From assembly GCA_019054805.1 (NCBI GenBank), contig JAHQIY010000006.1:6448001-6512000 (forward strand): a DNA stretch of 64,000 nucleotides, written 5' to 3'. This document shows positions 35,410 through 45,812 of this stretch, in pieces. Position 1 is the first letter of the stretch, and every line of letters begins with the position of its first letter. A program made the translations under genes and the position numbers. Under the pieces are notes generated by a model. It had not been told where the DNA came from. It worked only from the letters and a program-made list of their open reading frames with translations, and ran no database searches. This DNA is from Brachionus manjavacas (taxonomy: Eukaryota > Rotifera > Eurotatoria > Ploima > Brachionidae).

Positions 35410-35652
35410 TTGAGTCCACTCAAGTCAACTTAATTATTTTCAGACTATTACATTAGACCTCATCGTTCTATATTAAGACCAAATTACAGAAAAATTAATA
35501 TTGATAAATTAAAAACATTGAAATTCGAGAACTAAATTTTATTTAAATTTAAAAAAAAATAAAAAAAAAAAAATTTTAGTTTTAACTTAAATTTAAAAAA
35601 ATAAAATTTAAAGTCCAAGTCCAGACTTGACTTTGACTATTGACCAACTCTG
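35410..35652. mobile_element. 5'-truncated copy of the hAT-type MITE
   Basis: This is homologous to 14080-14309: CACTCAAGTCAACTTAATTA, CATTAGACCTCAT, AAAACATTGAAATTCGAGAA and the right end GACCAACTCTG at 35642-35652. The left terminus is absent. It abuts the integrase relic. Confidence 0.72.
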
Positions 35653-35819
35653 CTTGAAATAGATAAGCATAAAATATCTTTCTATGAAGCAATAACAAAA
35701 ATAAAGGATAATTCAGATAAAAAAGAGCGCAAAACTTATTCTAAGGAAGGAATTAATCAAATAATTGAAACCCTTGTGTACGCCAAAAGGAACCTGAATA
35801 CTAAAGACTCTGAGACCTA

Positions 35820-37698
35820 CAGTACTGCTACGATACAGTGATTTTACTAAAAATTACGTGTTTTTACTAGATTTTACGTAAAAATCGGAAAAAATCTGTG
35901 AAATTACGTAAAAATACTAAAGTAAAATAATGTAAATTTACCAGAATTTACGTAATTTTACGTAATTTTACCGGATTTTTCGTCAATTTTGGTAATCTTC
36001 AAAAGGGCCAAAAAGTCCAATTTTTGTTGAATTTTTTAATTTTTTTATTTTTTAATAAATTTTATTAAAAAAAAAACAAAAAAAAAAAACGTTTTTTTAC
36101 GTAATTTTACGTAATTTTTTATTATAAAATGGTAATTTTAAGTAAAAAAAAGTAAATTTTAGTAAAAAACACTAGTAAAAAATAAAGTTTTTTAAATTAA
36201 CGCTTATAGCTAAAGTTTTAATGGTCAGACCAATCACCATTTTTATCTATAACAATTTTTATTACCTAAAATATATAAGATTTAAACTTCATAAATAAAA
36301 TAAAAATTGAATAAAATTCAAACTTTTTTTAAATGGTTAATATAACTTTGACATTTAACTGGTGCTAAGGTTTTCTCGAATGCTTTTACCCCAATTGTTG
36401 CATCTGATTCTGATAAAATCATTTTTTTTTAATTTTAAATAGGCTAGCTAAAATGATTAAACTTAAATTTAACTTTAAAAATCATTTAAAAATGAAGTAT
36501 GTTAAAGACACCATTATTTCATTTGCGCATGAGATTGATAATAAAATTTTGGTTGTTCAAGCCAAAATAGAATCAAACAAAGTTTTCAAAGTTGTCAAAA
36601 AAAAAGTAAGAGTCACAATTGTTCTTTTTTAAGCTAAAAAGAGAATAAACTTTTTCTTAATATTTTGCTTCGTTTAACTAAAGTATGTTTTTTAAAAGAG
36701 CGGAAAATTAATAAATGACTTAAAGTCTACACATCAAGATGCATTAGAAAAAACTCTCTGCAACCTAAACCAAAATATTGGAAAACTAAATTCGAATGTT
36801 ATAAAAATAAGAGATGACAATACAGCAATCAAAAATTTTATACTAGATTTAGAATCTGAAAGTTCTAATAGGTCACCAGGTATTAAGAGAAAAGCTACTG
36901 AAAGTTTAAATGATTCTATTGTCGAAACTGATGTCCATATTAGTGAAACTATTTGTAATAATTAATTTATTTTAAACCATTCAACTATTTAATAATATAT
37001 TTTAGTAAACAATAAGTTGTTTACAAACCGTTTGAGAAACGAAATTGAAAAACGTTTCGGTGAAGATCCTGGGCAGACATTAAGTTTTTATGAAAAAAAA
37101 TATCCGAAAGATATGGATAAAATTAAAAGTAACAAATAGTATATTATTTAATATGTATAGAAAAATAAATAAAATCATTTAATTTAAAAGAAGACTTGTT
37201 AAAATTGGTTCCACAAAATTCAACATTCAAAGAGTCTTGGAGAAAAGCTTGTGATTGTTTTAAAAATGATAGAAATAAAAAGACAAAATAGATTATACTA
37301 ATTTTTTTGTTCTGATCACATTCAAAAGATTTTTTTTAAATTACTAAAATTTACTTTTTTTTACTTAAAATTACCATTTTATAATAAAAAATTACGTAAA
37401 ATTACGTAAAAAAACGTTTTTTTTTTTGTTTTTTTTTTCATAAAATTTATAAAAAAAATCAAAAAATTCAAAAATTCACCAAAAATTGTACTTTTTTTGG
37501 CCCTTTTGAAGATTACCAAAATTGACGAAAAATCCGGTAAAATTACGTAAAATTACGTAAAATTACGTAAATTCTGGTAAATTTACATTATTTAACTTTA
37601 GTATTTTTACGTAATTTCACAGATTTTTTCCGATTTTTACGTAAAATCTAGTAAAAACACGTAATTTTTAGTAAAATCACTGTATCGTAGCAGTACTG
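35820..37698 (+). mobile_element. TA-flanked TIR transposon with 345-358-bp ACGTAA-rich arms
   Basis: The termini are CAGTACTGCTACGATACAGT, inverted at the right end. The left arm is 35820-36164 and the right arm 37341-37698; they match along almost their whole length and carry repeated TTACGTAATTTTACGTAA. The element is flanked by TA (35818-35819 and 37699-37700), and removing it with one TA restores the integrase reading frame, so the borders are exact. TA duplications and CAGT ends recall Tc1/mariner/pogo elements, but no such transposase is inside. Instead it carries a small spliced gene. Confidence 0.88.
36452..37290 (+). CDS. Small multi-exon gene inside the TIR element, unknown function
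   Basis: A chain of short coding blocks separated by intron-like sequence. Block 1 (36452-36606) begins MIKLKFNFKNHL and ends before GTAAGAG. Block 2 (about 36700-36958) is polar and coiled-coil-like (TLCNLNQNIGKL, IRDDNTAIKN) with a basic patch GIKRKATES; it ends near GTAATAAT. Block 3 (about 37006-37139) reads LFTNRLRNEIEKRFG and FYEKKYPKDMDK. Block 4 (37191-37290) reads EDLLKLVPQNSTFKESW and CDCFKNDRNKKTK. Introns end in TTTTAG or AAAAG. The last blocks faintly recall a BEN domain, but this is a guess. No DDE motif is seen, so the element probably borrows a transposase. Exact joins are uncertain. Confidence 0.5.
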
Positions 37699-38451
37699 TA
37701 TTACTTTTTAAGACGATACCAATTATTCCAAGTTTCCGATGTTAATAAATTGATCAAAAAATTTGATGAAAGTCAAAAATTTTTGTTTATTTGTGCCATT
37801 GAAGATTTACTTGAAGAAATCTTAAATGCTCATCGATTAGTTGATCATGGTGGCATTCTTAAGACTATCAAGGAAACCCGGAAAAAAATGGGCTAATATT
37901 TTTAAAAATATGTTGAAATTTACCAGAACCAGAGCCTGGACCGTTTAGTTGAACAAATATCAATGAAACTACCTAATTTGGAGCACAATGCAATCAAAAT
38001 AGCCCGTATTCAGGCAACATGTAGTGAGAGTTTATTGAATGTTGTCGAAAAAATGTCTCAACAACATATCCACAAGCTTAGCGAAGTTAAAGTGGGTGAC
38101 ACTGTTCAAGTGTCAGTGCCTGATGTTGACCGGGGCCCAGGTGATTTGCTTCATAAAATGGTTACCAAGCATGGTATTATTGTTGGCTGGCATTTAAGTA
38201 ATGCTTTTCACGTTTGCAAACAAAAATTAATAACATTCGAATCCCTGGATTTAACTAAACAAAAATCATTAATAGAAATAGAAACTCTTCATTCTATTTC
38301 AGGTGGCCAAGTGTTCCTGAAATGCGATTGTACGAGAAAATGTGACCGTAATTGTAAAAGAAATGAAGTTTTATGTAATTCTAAGTGCCATAAAGGCAAC
38401 AATAACTCCAATGTACACGTAAATTTGCTAAAGAGTAGCTTGATCTTTTAA

Positions 38452-41395
38452 TTTTTATCAATATTAAATTTTTTTAAAAAATTAATTATAGAATTGTTTT
38501 GAAAAAATTTTTTTTTATATAAATAAAAGTTTATTTTACATTAAATGTTCATCATTTACATTAAATTAATAAAATCGGTGTTAAAACATTGATTTTGATT
38601 AAGTTAAAAAATCGATTAATTTTTACTAATAAATTAATTTCTAAATAATAGTCGTTTGCTGTAAATAATTAATTTCACTTAATTATCATGACATATATTA
38701 CCTTTAAATCTTTTTTAATTAATTAAACATTCATATAATATTAAATTTTTAATATTAATTAGTCAAATAGATTTTTCAAATTGTCTTAATTATTGTTCTA
38801 TTGTTTCGTCTAATTGATTATGGTCAGAAACTTATCTGTCTAATTATCTTCGTCGAAATCAGTTTTTCTGAAAATTTCGAATCGTAGCAGATTCGTTAAA
38901 GATGATAATATATTTTTCGAAGAAAAATTTTTCCTTGTTTCCTTGTAAAAGATATTCAGCCATTTCAGATCTTTAGTAAAGATCTGTATTCATCGTTGTT
39001 TACAAAAAGCTATGAATTTTTTTAAAAGAATATTAAAAGACTAGATATGATAAATTATATTTAATGAAAAAATTAATTTTTGGTCACAAAATTTAAACTC
39101 TATTTTGAAAATTTTTAATTGAAAAAAAATTAATTTTATGATTAACAAAATGTCACGAATTCAGTTTTAAAACAAATTTTTGGTAAAATACTCCAATTTT
39201 TTTAATAAATACCACATATATTTAACAAATGTACACCTATTTCACTAATATATATAAAAATAAAAATTTACACTTAATTTAGTAAAAAATTTAATTTTTT
39301 ATTGGCAATTTTTCGAGTGTATATACCAGAATTGATAAAAAAAAAATTTAATTTAACTTTTTATTTCAAACGAAAAAAATTAATAAAAAATTTGAATACA
39401 TTTTTTTTTAAAAAGAATTAGATTTAGAATACTGTTTAAAAGTCAAATTTAAGATAAATGACTTGCATTTTTCCATTATAATTAAATCTATTTTAGAAAA
39501 AAAGTGAAAAATAATCAAAATTAAAATAAAAATTAATTCTTTTGAAAAATTCACGTTTTAAGGTTTTCTATTTTAGAGTAAAATAATTTCCATATTCAAA
39601 TTTTTAGAAGTCAAGTCTAAATCTTTTTTTAACACAAAAGTGCTAATATTTTTTGTGAAAGTAATTTTGTTGAAGCACCATTATCTTGTCATGTAGAGCA
39701 CATTCTGAGTTCTCTTCTGGTCATATCTAATAATGTTCAATAACCATTATGCTTTTATATTTACCAAACTTCAGTTATCAAGCTATCAATCCAAGTTTAG
39801 TTTAAATAAAATAATCCTAGAGTTAAAATATAAATTAACTCTAGGATTCCAGAAGTGAAGTGTACGCTTAGAATTAACTAGTATACCAGTATTTTATGCC
39901 GCTAACATGTTCCCTCCTGTTTAAAAGCGATGCCCTCATCTTGGAGAAAACTGGTTTAATTGCTTTACTTGCATCTACTACGAATACAGGCCAAACTCGA
40001 AGACTGGGGGTATTCCATTCCGTCACCGATCTCTTGTGGGACGCAACCCCTCTTCGGGAAAGCAGCTGTTCGTGCTGTGTAAAAAAACTTTCACTTTATT
40101 AATAGAAAGATGGGATAAAGCTTAAATATTTTAAAGGAATGACAGCTTTTTAAGATAAAGTTTTTACACAGATTTTCATCATATAGGTCCAAATCCCAAA
40201 AAGAATTCTGGTAGTTTAGAACTCTAGCGATTATTTTCTGTACTTCAGTCCAAAGTATAAATCTTTGTTTAAAATTAAATTTTGGCTAAAATTTTAATTA
40301 GAGTTTTAATTTTTATCATTATTAGAGTTGTTTATAAGTCACAAGTCTCATGTCAAGTCCAAGTTTGTACTTTTTTATTTTAAGTCCGAGCCAAAGACTT
40401 TCATTTTGATTATTTTTAAAAATTTAATTTTTTTTTTTAAATTAAACTGAGTCAAATAAATGGCATATGCAATTTAATCAGTTAGAATCACGAAAAAATG
40501 AAATTTCTCCTGTTCCTGGTAATTTCTCCAGTTATTGTGGCGGCCTAGCAAGTGTCAATTTCAAGACTTGTACTTTTGAAAAAATAAATTTAAAAGTCCG
40601 GACTTTTTAACGACTTGGACTTTAATTTGGGAATTTTAAATAGTGATGTTGGTTTTGCTTGGTTTTGTGGTTAGTAAATTTTGGTTAGCTAAAAATCTGG
40701 GTTAGCCAAAAATTCCAAGCTTATTCGTAAAAAAATCTGTAATGAGTTATTTTTAGTCATAGCGAATTGACTTGAAATGAAATTAAATATTTTAAAATTA
40801 ATATGAAATTTTGGAAAGTTGAATACTAGAAACGATCAAATATTTAAATCATTCCGAAAAAAAATTTCATTTTTTTCAAGACAATATTAAGTTTCTTGTG
40901 TACAAACAAAAAATTTCAACTTGTAAACTTCACAAATTGGAAATTAAAAAAGGGTGGGAATAAAAGAATTTTAAGGCAAATTTAAGGTGTAAAAAACATG
41001 TTTTAATTTCTTATAAAAATTCAAATGGTGCTTTGTCTTGTAATTTCAACCCAGTTAAACAAAAAAATGCTCATTAAATCATTAAAAAAATAATTTCTTA
41101 ATTTATAAATTTAAAATTCATGTTTTAAAAATTCTAATCATTAGCTAAATGCATGACTAAAGATGAAATTAATAAAAAGATTTAAAAAAAGGAATATTTA
41201 AAGGTACATTTATTCAAAAAATAATTAACAAAATATCTCTGCAATTATTTGTATTAGTTAAAAAATGAGCTCTTTAACTTTTTTTTTTTTTTCAATCGCA
41301 TTCATTTTCATGACTCAATCACATTAAATTTTCAAATTTAAAAATTCAAATTTTTTCCATAACATTTTAATAAATTAGTACCTAAAATGATCAGA
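38452..41395. other. AT-rich spacer between integrase relic and TPS2
   Basis: Mostly A/T-rich with no supported gene. It contains a 14-bp hairpin at 39813-39826/39835-39848 (AATCCTAGAGTTAA) and a denser stretch at 39890-40090 with a 68-codon frame I cannot assign. A degenerate MITE-like segment at about 40325-40635 has AAGTC-rich ends resembling the 14009 MITE. Confidence 0.4.
40325..40635. repeat. Degenerate MITE-like segment
   Basis: The left side has AGAGTTGTTTATAAGTCAC and CATGTCAAGTCCAAG; the right side has TCCGGACTTTTTAACGACTT and GGACTTTAATT. The pattern of AAGTC and GACTT ends matches the 14009-14309 hAT-type MITE loosely, but the termini are eroded. Confidence 0.35.
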
Positions 41396-41576
41396 ACAAT
41401 TCATGGAATACATTAAAGTATTCTTCGTGGAGCTATTTGTGTGCATGATTTGGTGTGCTTATGAAAAAGAGTTATCAAGCGCCTAGAATGCCACATTTAA
41501 AGATACACAACAAGAACAAAAATTTTAATTTTTTTCATCACCCACAAAATCCACGCTACAAGTCATTCACTAGGAA

Positions 41577-41584
41577 TTCTAGAA
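41577..41584 (+). promoter_or_regulatory. Heat-shock-like element upstream of TPS2
   Basis: TTCTAGAA, overlapping GAATTC, lies 108 bp before the TPS2 start codon. The same 8-mer occurs twice in the TPS1 promoter. No clear TATA box is visible here. In such AT-rich DNA a single copy can be chance. Confidence 0.35.
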
Positions 41585-41691
41585 AAAACTCTTCATTTTT
41601 GCTTGGAGCACTTTCAATTCCTCCAAAAAACTTAATTTTAAGCCTATTGTACGCAAGTTTATTTTTTGTTAGATTTTAAAACAATTCTAAA

Positions 41692-43998
41692 ATGAAGCGC
41701 TCTCTAGTTGTCATATCGAATCGGTTGCCATTTGTTGTGACAAAAAATGAAAATGGCGAACCAGTGCGAAAGAATTCAGCTGGAGGCCTAGTGACTGCTC
41801 TAGCCCCATTGGTGATAAAGAACAAAGGCTACTGGGTCGGATGGGCTGGCAATGACTTGACCGAGGGCATGGAAATACCCGAAAGTGATGACCCGACTGC
41901 AATTGCCCACGGCATCAAAGCGTCTCAGATAGAACCCATCTACTTTACTCCAGAGATATTTCAGTCTTACTACAATGGATTTTGTAATGCCACCCTGTGG
42001 CCCTTGATGCATTCGCTGCCCACTCTGGCTGCCTTTAAGAGCGATCAGTGGAACTCTTATGTCAATGTGAATGAGATGTTTGCCAATGCGGCCTTCGATG
42101 CAGTCAAAAAATTTGAAGACTATGAGGACAGAAACAACCTTGTGTGGATTCATGATTACCAATTGATGGTGACGCCAATGATGCTGAGAAATCTACTTGA
42201 CGAAGCCAATATTAGTTGCAAGCTGGCCTTTTTTCTGCACATACCATTTCCTTCTTGGGACATTTTCCGTCTAAATCCTTGGGCTAATGAGATCATACTT
42301 GGCTTGCTGGGCTGCGATTTGATCGCCTTTCACACAAACACCTATGCCAGCAATTTCATCGAGTGTTGTCTGAACATTCTTGGCGCCAGAGTCGACAGAA
42401 AAGAGATGATTGTCGAATATGGCAACAAGACTATTGTGATCAGAGCGTTGCCAATTGGCATACCCTACGATTGGTTCGAGAGGAACGCGCGCGTCTCGCC
42501 CAAACCTTTCAATTTCAAAGAAAAAGTTATCTTTGGCGTGGACAGACTTGACTACACCAAAGGCATCATCCAGCGCGTTCGTGGCTATGAACGCTTCTTG
42601 GAAAAGTATCCAGAGTGTAGAGAAAAGTGTGTTTTTTTCCAAGTAGCTGTGCCGTCCAGAACAGATGTGGAAGATTACAGAAATTTAAAAGACGAACTCG
42701 AGAGAGAGATAGGCCGAGTGAGCGGCCGCTTTGCCACTGCCGAATGGACTCCCATCAAGTACATTTACAACAACATATCTCAGTATGAACTAGCTGGCTA
42801 CTATCGTGATGCACGAATAGCTCTGATTACTCCGGTCAGAGATGGCATGAATTTGGTGGCCAAAGAGTATGTGGCGTGTCAAATAGACGATCCTGGTGTG
42901 TTGATCATTTCGCCATTTACTGGCGCTGGCGAGACCATGAACGAAGCGTTGCTGGTCAATCCTCTGGAGCATGACTTGGTGGCCGATGCAATCAAGACTG
43001 CCTATGACATGAAATACTACGAGAGAAAGCTGAGAATGAATGCTTTGCAGACCAGAGAACGATTGTTCAATTTGGACACTTGGTTGGAATCTTTTTTTGA
43101 AGCCATAGACATGATTGACAGCGTGAAAAAGATGCAGTCACTAAATGTGTCTGACTATGAGTCGTGGCTAGGACCGATCATAAAAGGCTACAATCTAGCC
43201 ATCATTTTGGACTATGACGGAACCCTTGTTCCCATTCAGTCTCATCCTGATTTGGCTGTGTTGCCACAAGATGTTAAAAATCTACTAGAAACACTAATGG
43301 AGTGTAAACATATTGATGTGACCATTTTGTCTGGTAGGTCAATGGAAAATTTAAAAAGATTAATAAATGTAAAGAACATAAACCTGTCCGGCAGTCATGG
43401 CATGGAGCTGTGTTTGGCAAATGGCCTAGAGGAAGAGTGCGAACAAGCTGCAGTGTTTCGAGCTAAAATACCAGATCTAGTCAACGACTTAAGACAAAGC
43501 GTGTGTGAGCATGGTGGATGGGTTGAGGAAAAAAGATACCATGTGACATTCCATTGGCGAGATACACATCCAAGTTACAGACAAGCAATGGCTCAAAAAG
43601 CCATTGAGATTGTACAAAAATATGGCTTCCAGGCAACTAAAGCTCACTGTGCTGTTGAAGCAAGACCTCCGATCGGATGGGACAAAGGCAGAGGTGTGTA
43701 CAATATTCTGGAGAAGTTGTACGGTGTCACCTGGGCTGATAATTACAAAGCTGTTTTCATAGGAGATGATGAAACTGATGAAGATGCGATGAGAGCTCTT
43801 TCTGGTCTCGGAATCACTTTTAGAGTTGGCAAACCGAATATTAAAACTGCTGCATCTCACAGATTACCGAATCCTGACGCGGTCAAGGTCTTCTTAAAGT
43901 GGGCTATTGGATATGTGGAAAAAATTAAGTCTTCTGTTCAAACTCCCATTGCTGAACGAAGACTGTATGGAATTCGAAGAAAAAACAGTTTTGCTTAA
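41692..43998 (+). CDS. Trehalose-6-phosphate synthase/phosphatase, copy 2, intact
   Basis: Cytosolic bifunctional enzyme expected to make trehalose from UDP-glucose and glucose-6-phosphate. 768 aa, intronless. The GT20 synthase domain (about 3-475) has NRLPFV, SAGGLVTALAP, FCNATLWPLMH, WIHDYQL, FFLHIPFPSWD, GVDRLDYTKG, TPVRDGMNLVAKEY and SPFTGAGETM. The HAD-type phosphatase domain (about 500-745) has the nucleophile motif LDYDGT near 507-512, SGRS, GSHGMEL, KGRGV and GDDETDEDAM near 691-700. All named motifs are present, so both activities are plausible. Lack of introns contrasts with the neighbouring genes; horizontal origin has been proposed for rotifer TPS genes, but this window alone cannot show it. 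It lies 376 bp before the first trehalase fragment. Confidence 0.96.
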   Translation: MKRSLVVISNRLPFVVTKNENGEPVRKNSAGGLVTALAPLVIKNKGYWVGWAGNDLTEGMEIPESDDPTAIAHGIKASQIEPIYFTPEIFQSYYNGFCNATLWPLMHSLPTLAAFKSDQWNSYVNVNEMFANAAFDAVKKFEDYEDRNNLVWIHDYQLMVTPMMLRNLLDEANISCKLAFFLHIPFPSWDIFRLNPWANEIILGLLGCDLIAFHTNTYASNFIECCLNILGARVDRKEMIVEYGNKTIVIRALPIGIPYDWFERNARVSPKPFNFKEKVIFGVDRLDYTKGIIQRVRGYERFLEKYPECREKCVFFQVAVPSRTDVEDYRNLKDELEREIGRVSGRFATAEWTPIKYIYNNISQYELAGYYRDARIALITPVRDGMNLVAKEYVACQIDDPGVLIISPFTGAGETMNEALLVNPLEHDLVADAIKTAYDMKYYERKLRMNALQTRERLFNLDTWLESFFEAIDMIDSVKKMQSLNVSDYESWLGPIIKGYNLAIILDYDGTLVPIQSHPDLAVLPQDVKNLLETLMECKHIDVTILSGRSMENLKRLINVKNINLSGSHGMELCLANGLEEECEQAAVFRAKIPDLVNDLRQSVCEHGGWVEEKRYHVTFHWRDTHPSYRQAMAQKAIEIVQKYGFQATKAHCAVEARPPIGWDKGRGVYNILEKLYGVTWADNYKAVFIGDDETDEDAMRALSGLGITFRVGKPNIKTAASHRLPNPDAVKVFLKWAIGYVEKIKSSVQTPIAERRLYGIRRKNSFA

Positions 43999-44373
43999 TA
44001 TTTTTTTTACCTCTGACATTCTCTATAATTTTAATTTAAAATTTAAATAGTAAGTCGATTGATTATCTTGATATCTAAAAGTCTTATTGTTTTTGGACTA
44101 TTTCCTTTTTTTAGTAGGAGAAAAATTATTTTTTATTATGATAATAAATATTTTATTTTATTGAATATTAATAAAATTAGAAGAAGAACATTTTTTTTGG
44201 TATTTAAAACTTTTTTTTTATATTTTTCAAAAAAAAGTTGACGTTTAACTAAAAAGAGTTTTAAAAATTTTTGATTAAAGTGAAGGACAAAATCAAATCT
44301 TAGATTGAGAAACTTTTTTTTTAATTGAAAAAATAATTTAATCGTGAATTTTGCAGTGCCATTCCTGGTTTAG

Positions 44374-44864
44374 GGTCACAGGAGAACAAGATGTGGAATG
44401 ACTTGAACATAAATAGATTGACGGCCCAGTCTGAACTTTTCTACTTGTCCAATTTGTCGCCTTTGTGGTTCGGAATAGAGCCGTCGCAAAATGTGTCCGA
44501 GACCGAAATGATCGATCAGCACATCCGCAGCTCCATAGACAACTACAACGGCGTACCCTTTTGGTACATTTACTCCAAAGAACAGTGGGACTTTCCGAAT
44601 GCATGGGCGCCTTACAAGTTGAGTGTGGTCGAGATGATTTACAAGTTTGATGAAAAGCTGGCTCTCAGGATGGCTAGGAAGTTTTTTAACTCAGTGTACA
44701 CAGGTTGGAAAGTGAATAATGCGTTTTATGAGAAGTACAACTCGCTGTGTCCCGGTCAGCGTGGTGCTGGTGGCGAGTATGAGGTGCAGTCGGGTTTTGG
44801 ATGAACCAATGGTGTTGTTCTTAGGTTGATTGAAATCTTTGGCGACAAACTTATGCAAAATTGA
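44374..44864 (+). pseudogene. Trehalase C-terminal fragment, unit A, with nonsense codon
   Basis: GH37 trehalase hydrolyses trehalose to two glucoses. This copy starts at the sequence matching VLWSQENKMWND of unit C and includes the signature QWDFPNAWAP (trehalase signature 2). A TGA at 44802-44804 replaces the Trp codon of GFGWTNGV, a very conserved block near the C-terminus. It is a base substitution, not a homopolymer indel. The N-terminal two thirds are missing. It cannot encode a working enzyme. Confidence 0.9.
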
Positions 44865-45812
44865 TTTTTTTTTTAGAAAAATATTCATTTTTTGTTTAAT
44901 CGATTGATAAATCAAATTATTCGCAGTTAAATTTTATTTCTTGTATTTAATTTTTTTAAATTTTAAAATTTTTTTCTTCTTTAGGAAATTTTTGATCATT
45001 ATTTAAAAATAGAGAATAAATGGGATCTTTAATTATATTTTTTGATGAAATCTTTAATTATCTAAACAAAGTTAGATAATCCAAAAATCTAAGGAGCAGC
45101 ATAATTGTAAAATGTTTCAAATTATAATTCAATTCAAATTATTTCACATAAATTTTTTTTTTTATAGAATAAAAGAGAAGTTCGAGGTGATTTAAATTAC
45201 TGGAAAAGAAAAGAAGTATTTTTTCCAAAAATTTGGAAAAATAAAAATATGGCAAAATAAAAACAATTTCTACTCCTGTTTGAAACACGTAATAAAAATT
45301 AAGATTTTTTTTTCAAAAACTTGGTCATTAAAGATTTAATTTCTTTATTAGTTTTAAAATAAAATACTTGAGTAATACTTGAGTATACAATTAAAATTAG
45401 TTTTAAGTTATGGAAGGTAAAGAAAATCGTAAAATTAAACTGAAAGCGAAAAGCTAAATAAGATAATTAATTTTAAACTTAAAAAATTTAAGTATTTTGA
45501 ATAAAAATTCTTGAAGCCAAAGTCAAAACATCCATCAGGTTTGATCGATTAAGAATACCATATTTTAGATAAAATTTTTTATTTAGAAAATGTATTTATT
45601 AAATTTAAATATTTTTAAATACAAAAATAATATTAATTTGAATAAAACTAAATATTGGCTATTTAAACTTTAAATAAAGAAATCATTTTTTTCAACAAAA
45701 ATTAAAAAATAATTCATTTATATTTTGCATTTGAGCAAACAGATTTCTATCTTCAAAAAAAAAAAACAAACATAAAAAAATCAAACAAATAAAAGTTCCT
45801 AAATAAAGATTA
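44865..45812. other. Shared spacer between trehalase and Crinkler-like gene, unit A
   Basis: A/T-rich sequence nearly identical to 51770-52429 and 56996-57943, including ATAGAATAAAAGAGAAGTTC and AAGTTATGGAAGGTAAAGAA. The two flanking genes are convergent, so both 3' UTRs must end here. No open frame is supported. Confidence 0.7.

Larger units (their letters stand above)
35655..38451 (+). pseudogene. KRBA2-like integrase gene relic, interrupted and internally deleted
   Basis: Pieces of an integrase-derived protein of the KRBA2/SCAND3-like type (Ginger/gypsy-type integrase). 35655-35819 reads FYEAITKIKDNSDKKE to KDSETY. The frame resumes exactly at 37701 with YFLRRYQLFQV, DESQKFLFICAIED and AHRLVDHGG, an integrase N-terminal zinc-binding region, and stops at 37896. 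From 37924 a further block has VGDTVQVSVPDVDRGPGD, the after-integrase domain, then a Cys-rich tail (CDCTRKCDRNCK, CNSKCH). The catalytic integrase core that should lie between is missing. A TIR element splits the first part. It cannot be active. Confidence 0.82.

Noticed and set aside
35820..37698. Classification as an ordinary Tc1/mariner element
   Set aside because: The TA duplication and CAGT ends fit, but no Tc1/mariner or pogo transposase motif is encoded between the arms.
39896..40102. 68-codon frame with less A/T-rich codons
   Set aside because: No recognisable motif, and no extension on either side; possibly an old repeat.
40498..40548. 16-codon frame MKFLLFLVISPVIVAA resembling a signal peptide
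   Set aside because: It ends at once in TAG, has no downstream exon in sight, and lies in a MITE-like segment.
41455..41679. 74-codon frame just upstream of TPS2
   Set aside because: Composition is that of promoter or 5' UTR sequence rich in Lys, Asn and Phe; no conserved block and it stops before the TPS2 start.
44338..44604. Ser/Thr/Cys-rich antisense frame over trehalase, repeated at 56454-56732
   Set aside because: Shadow of the trehalase coding strand.
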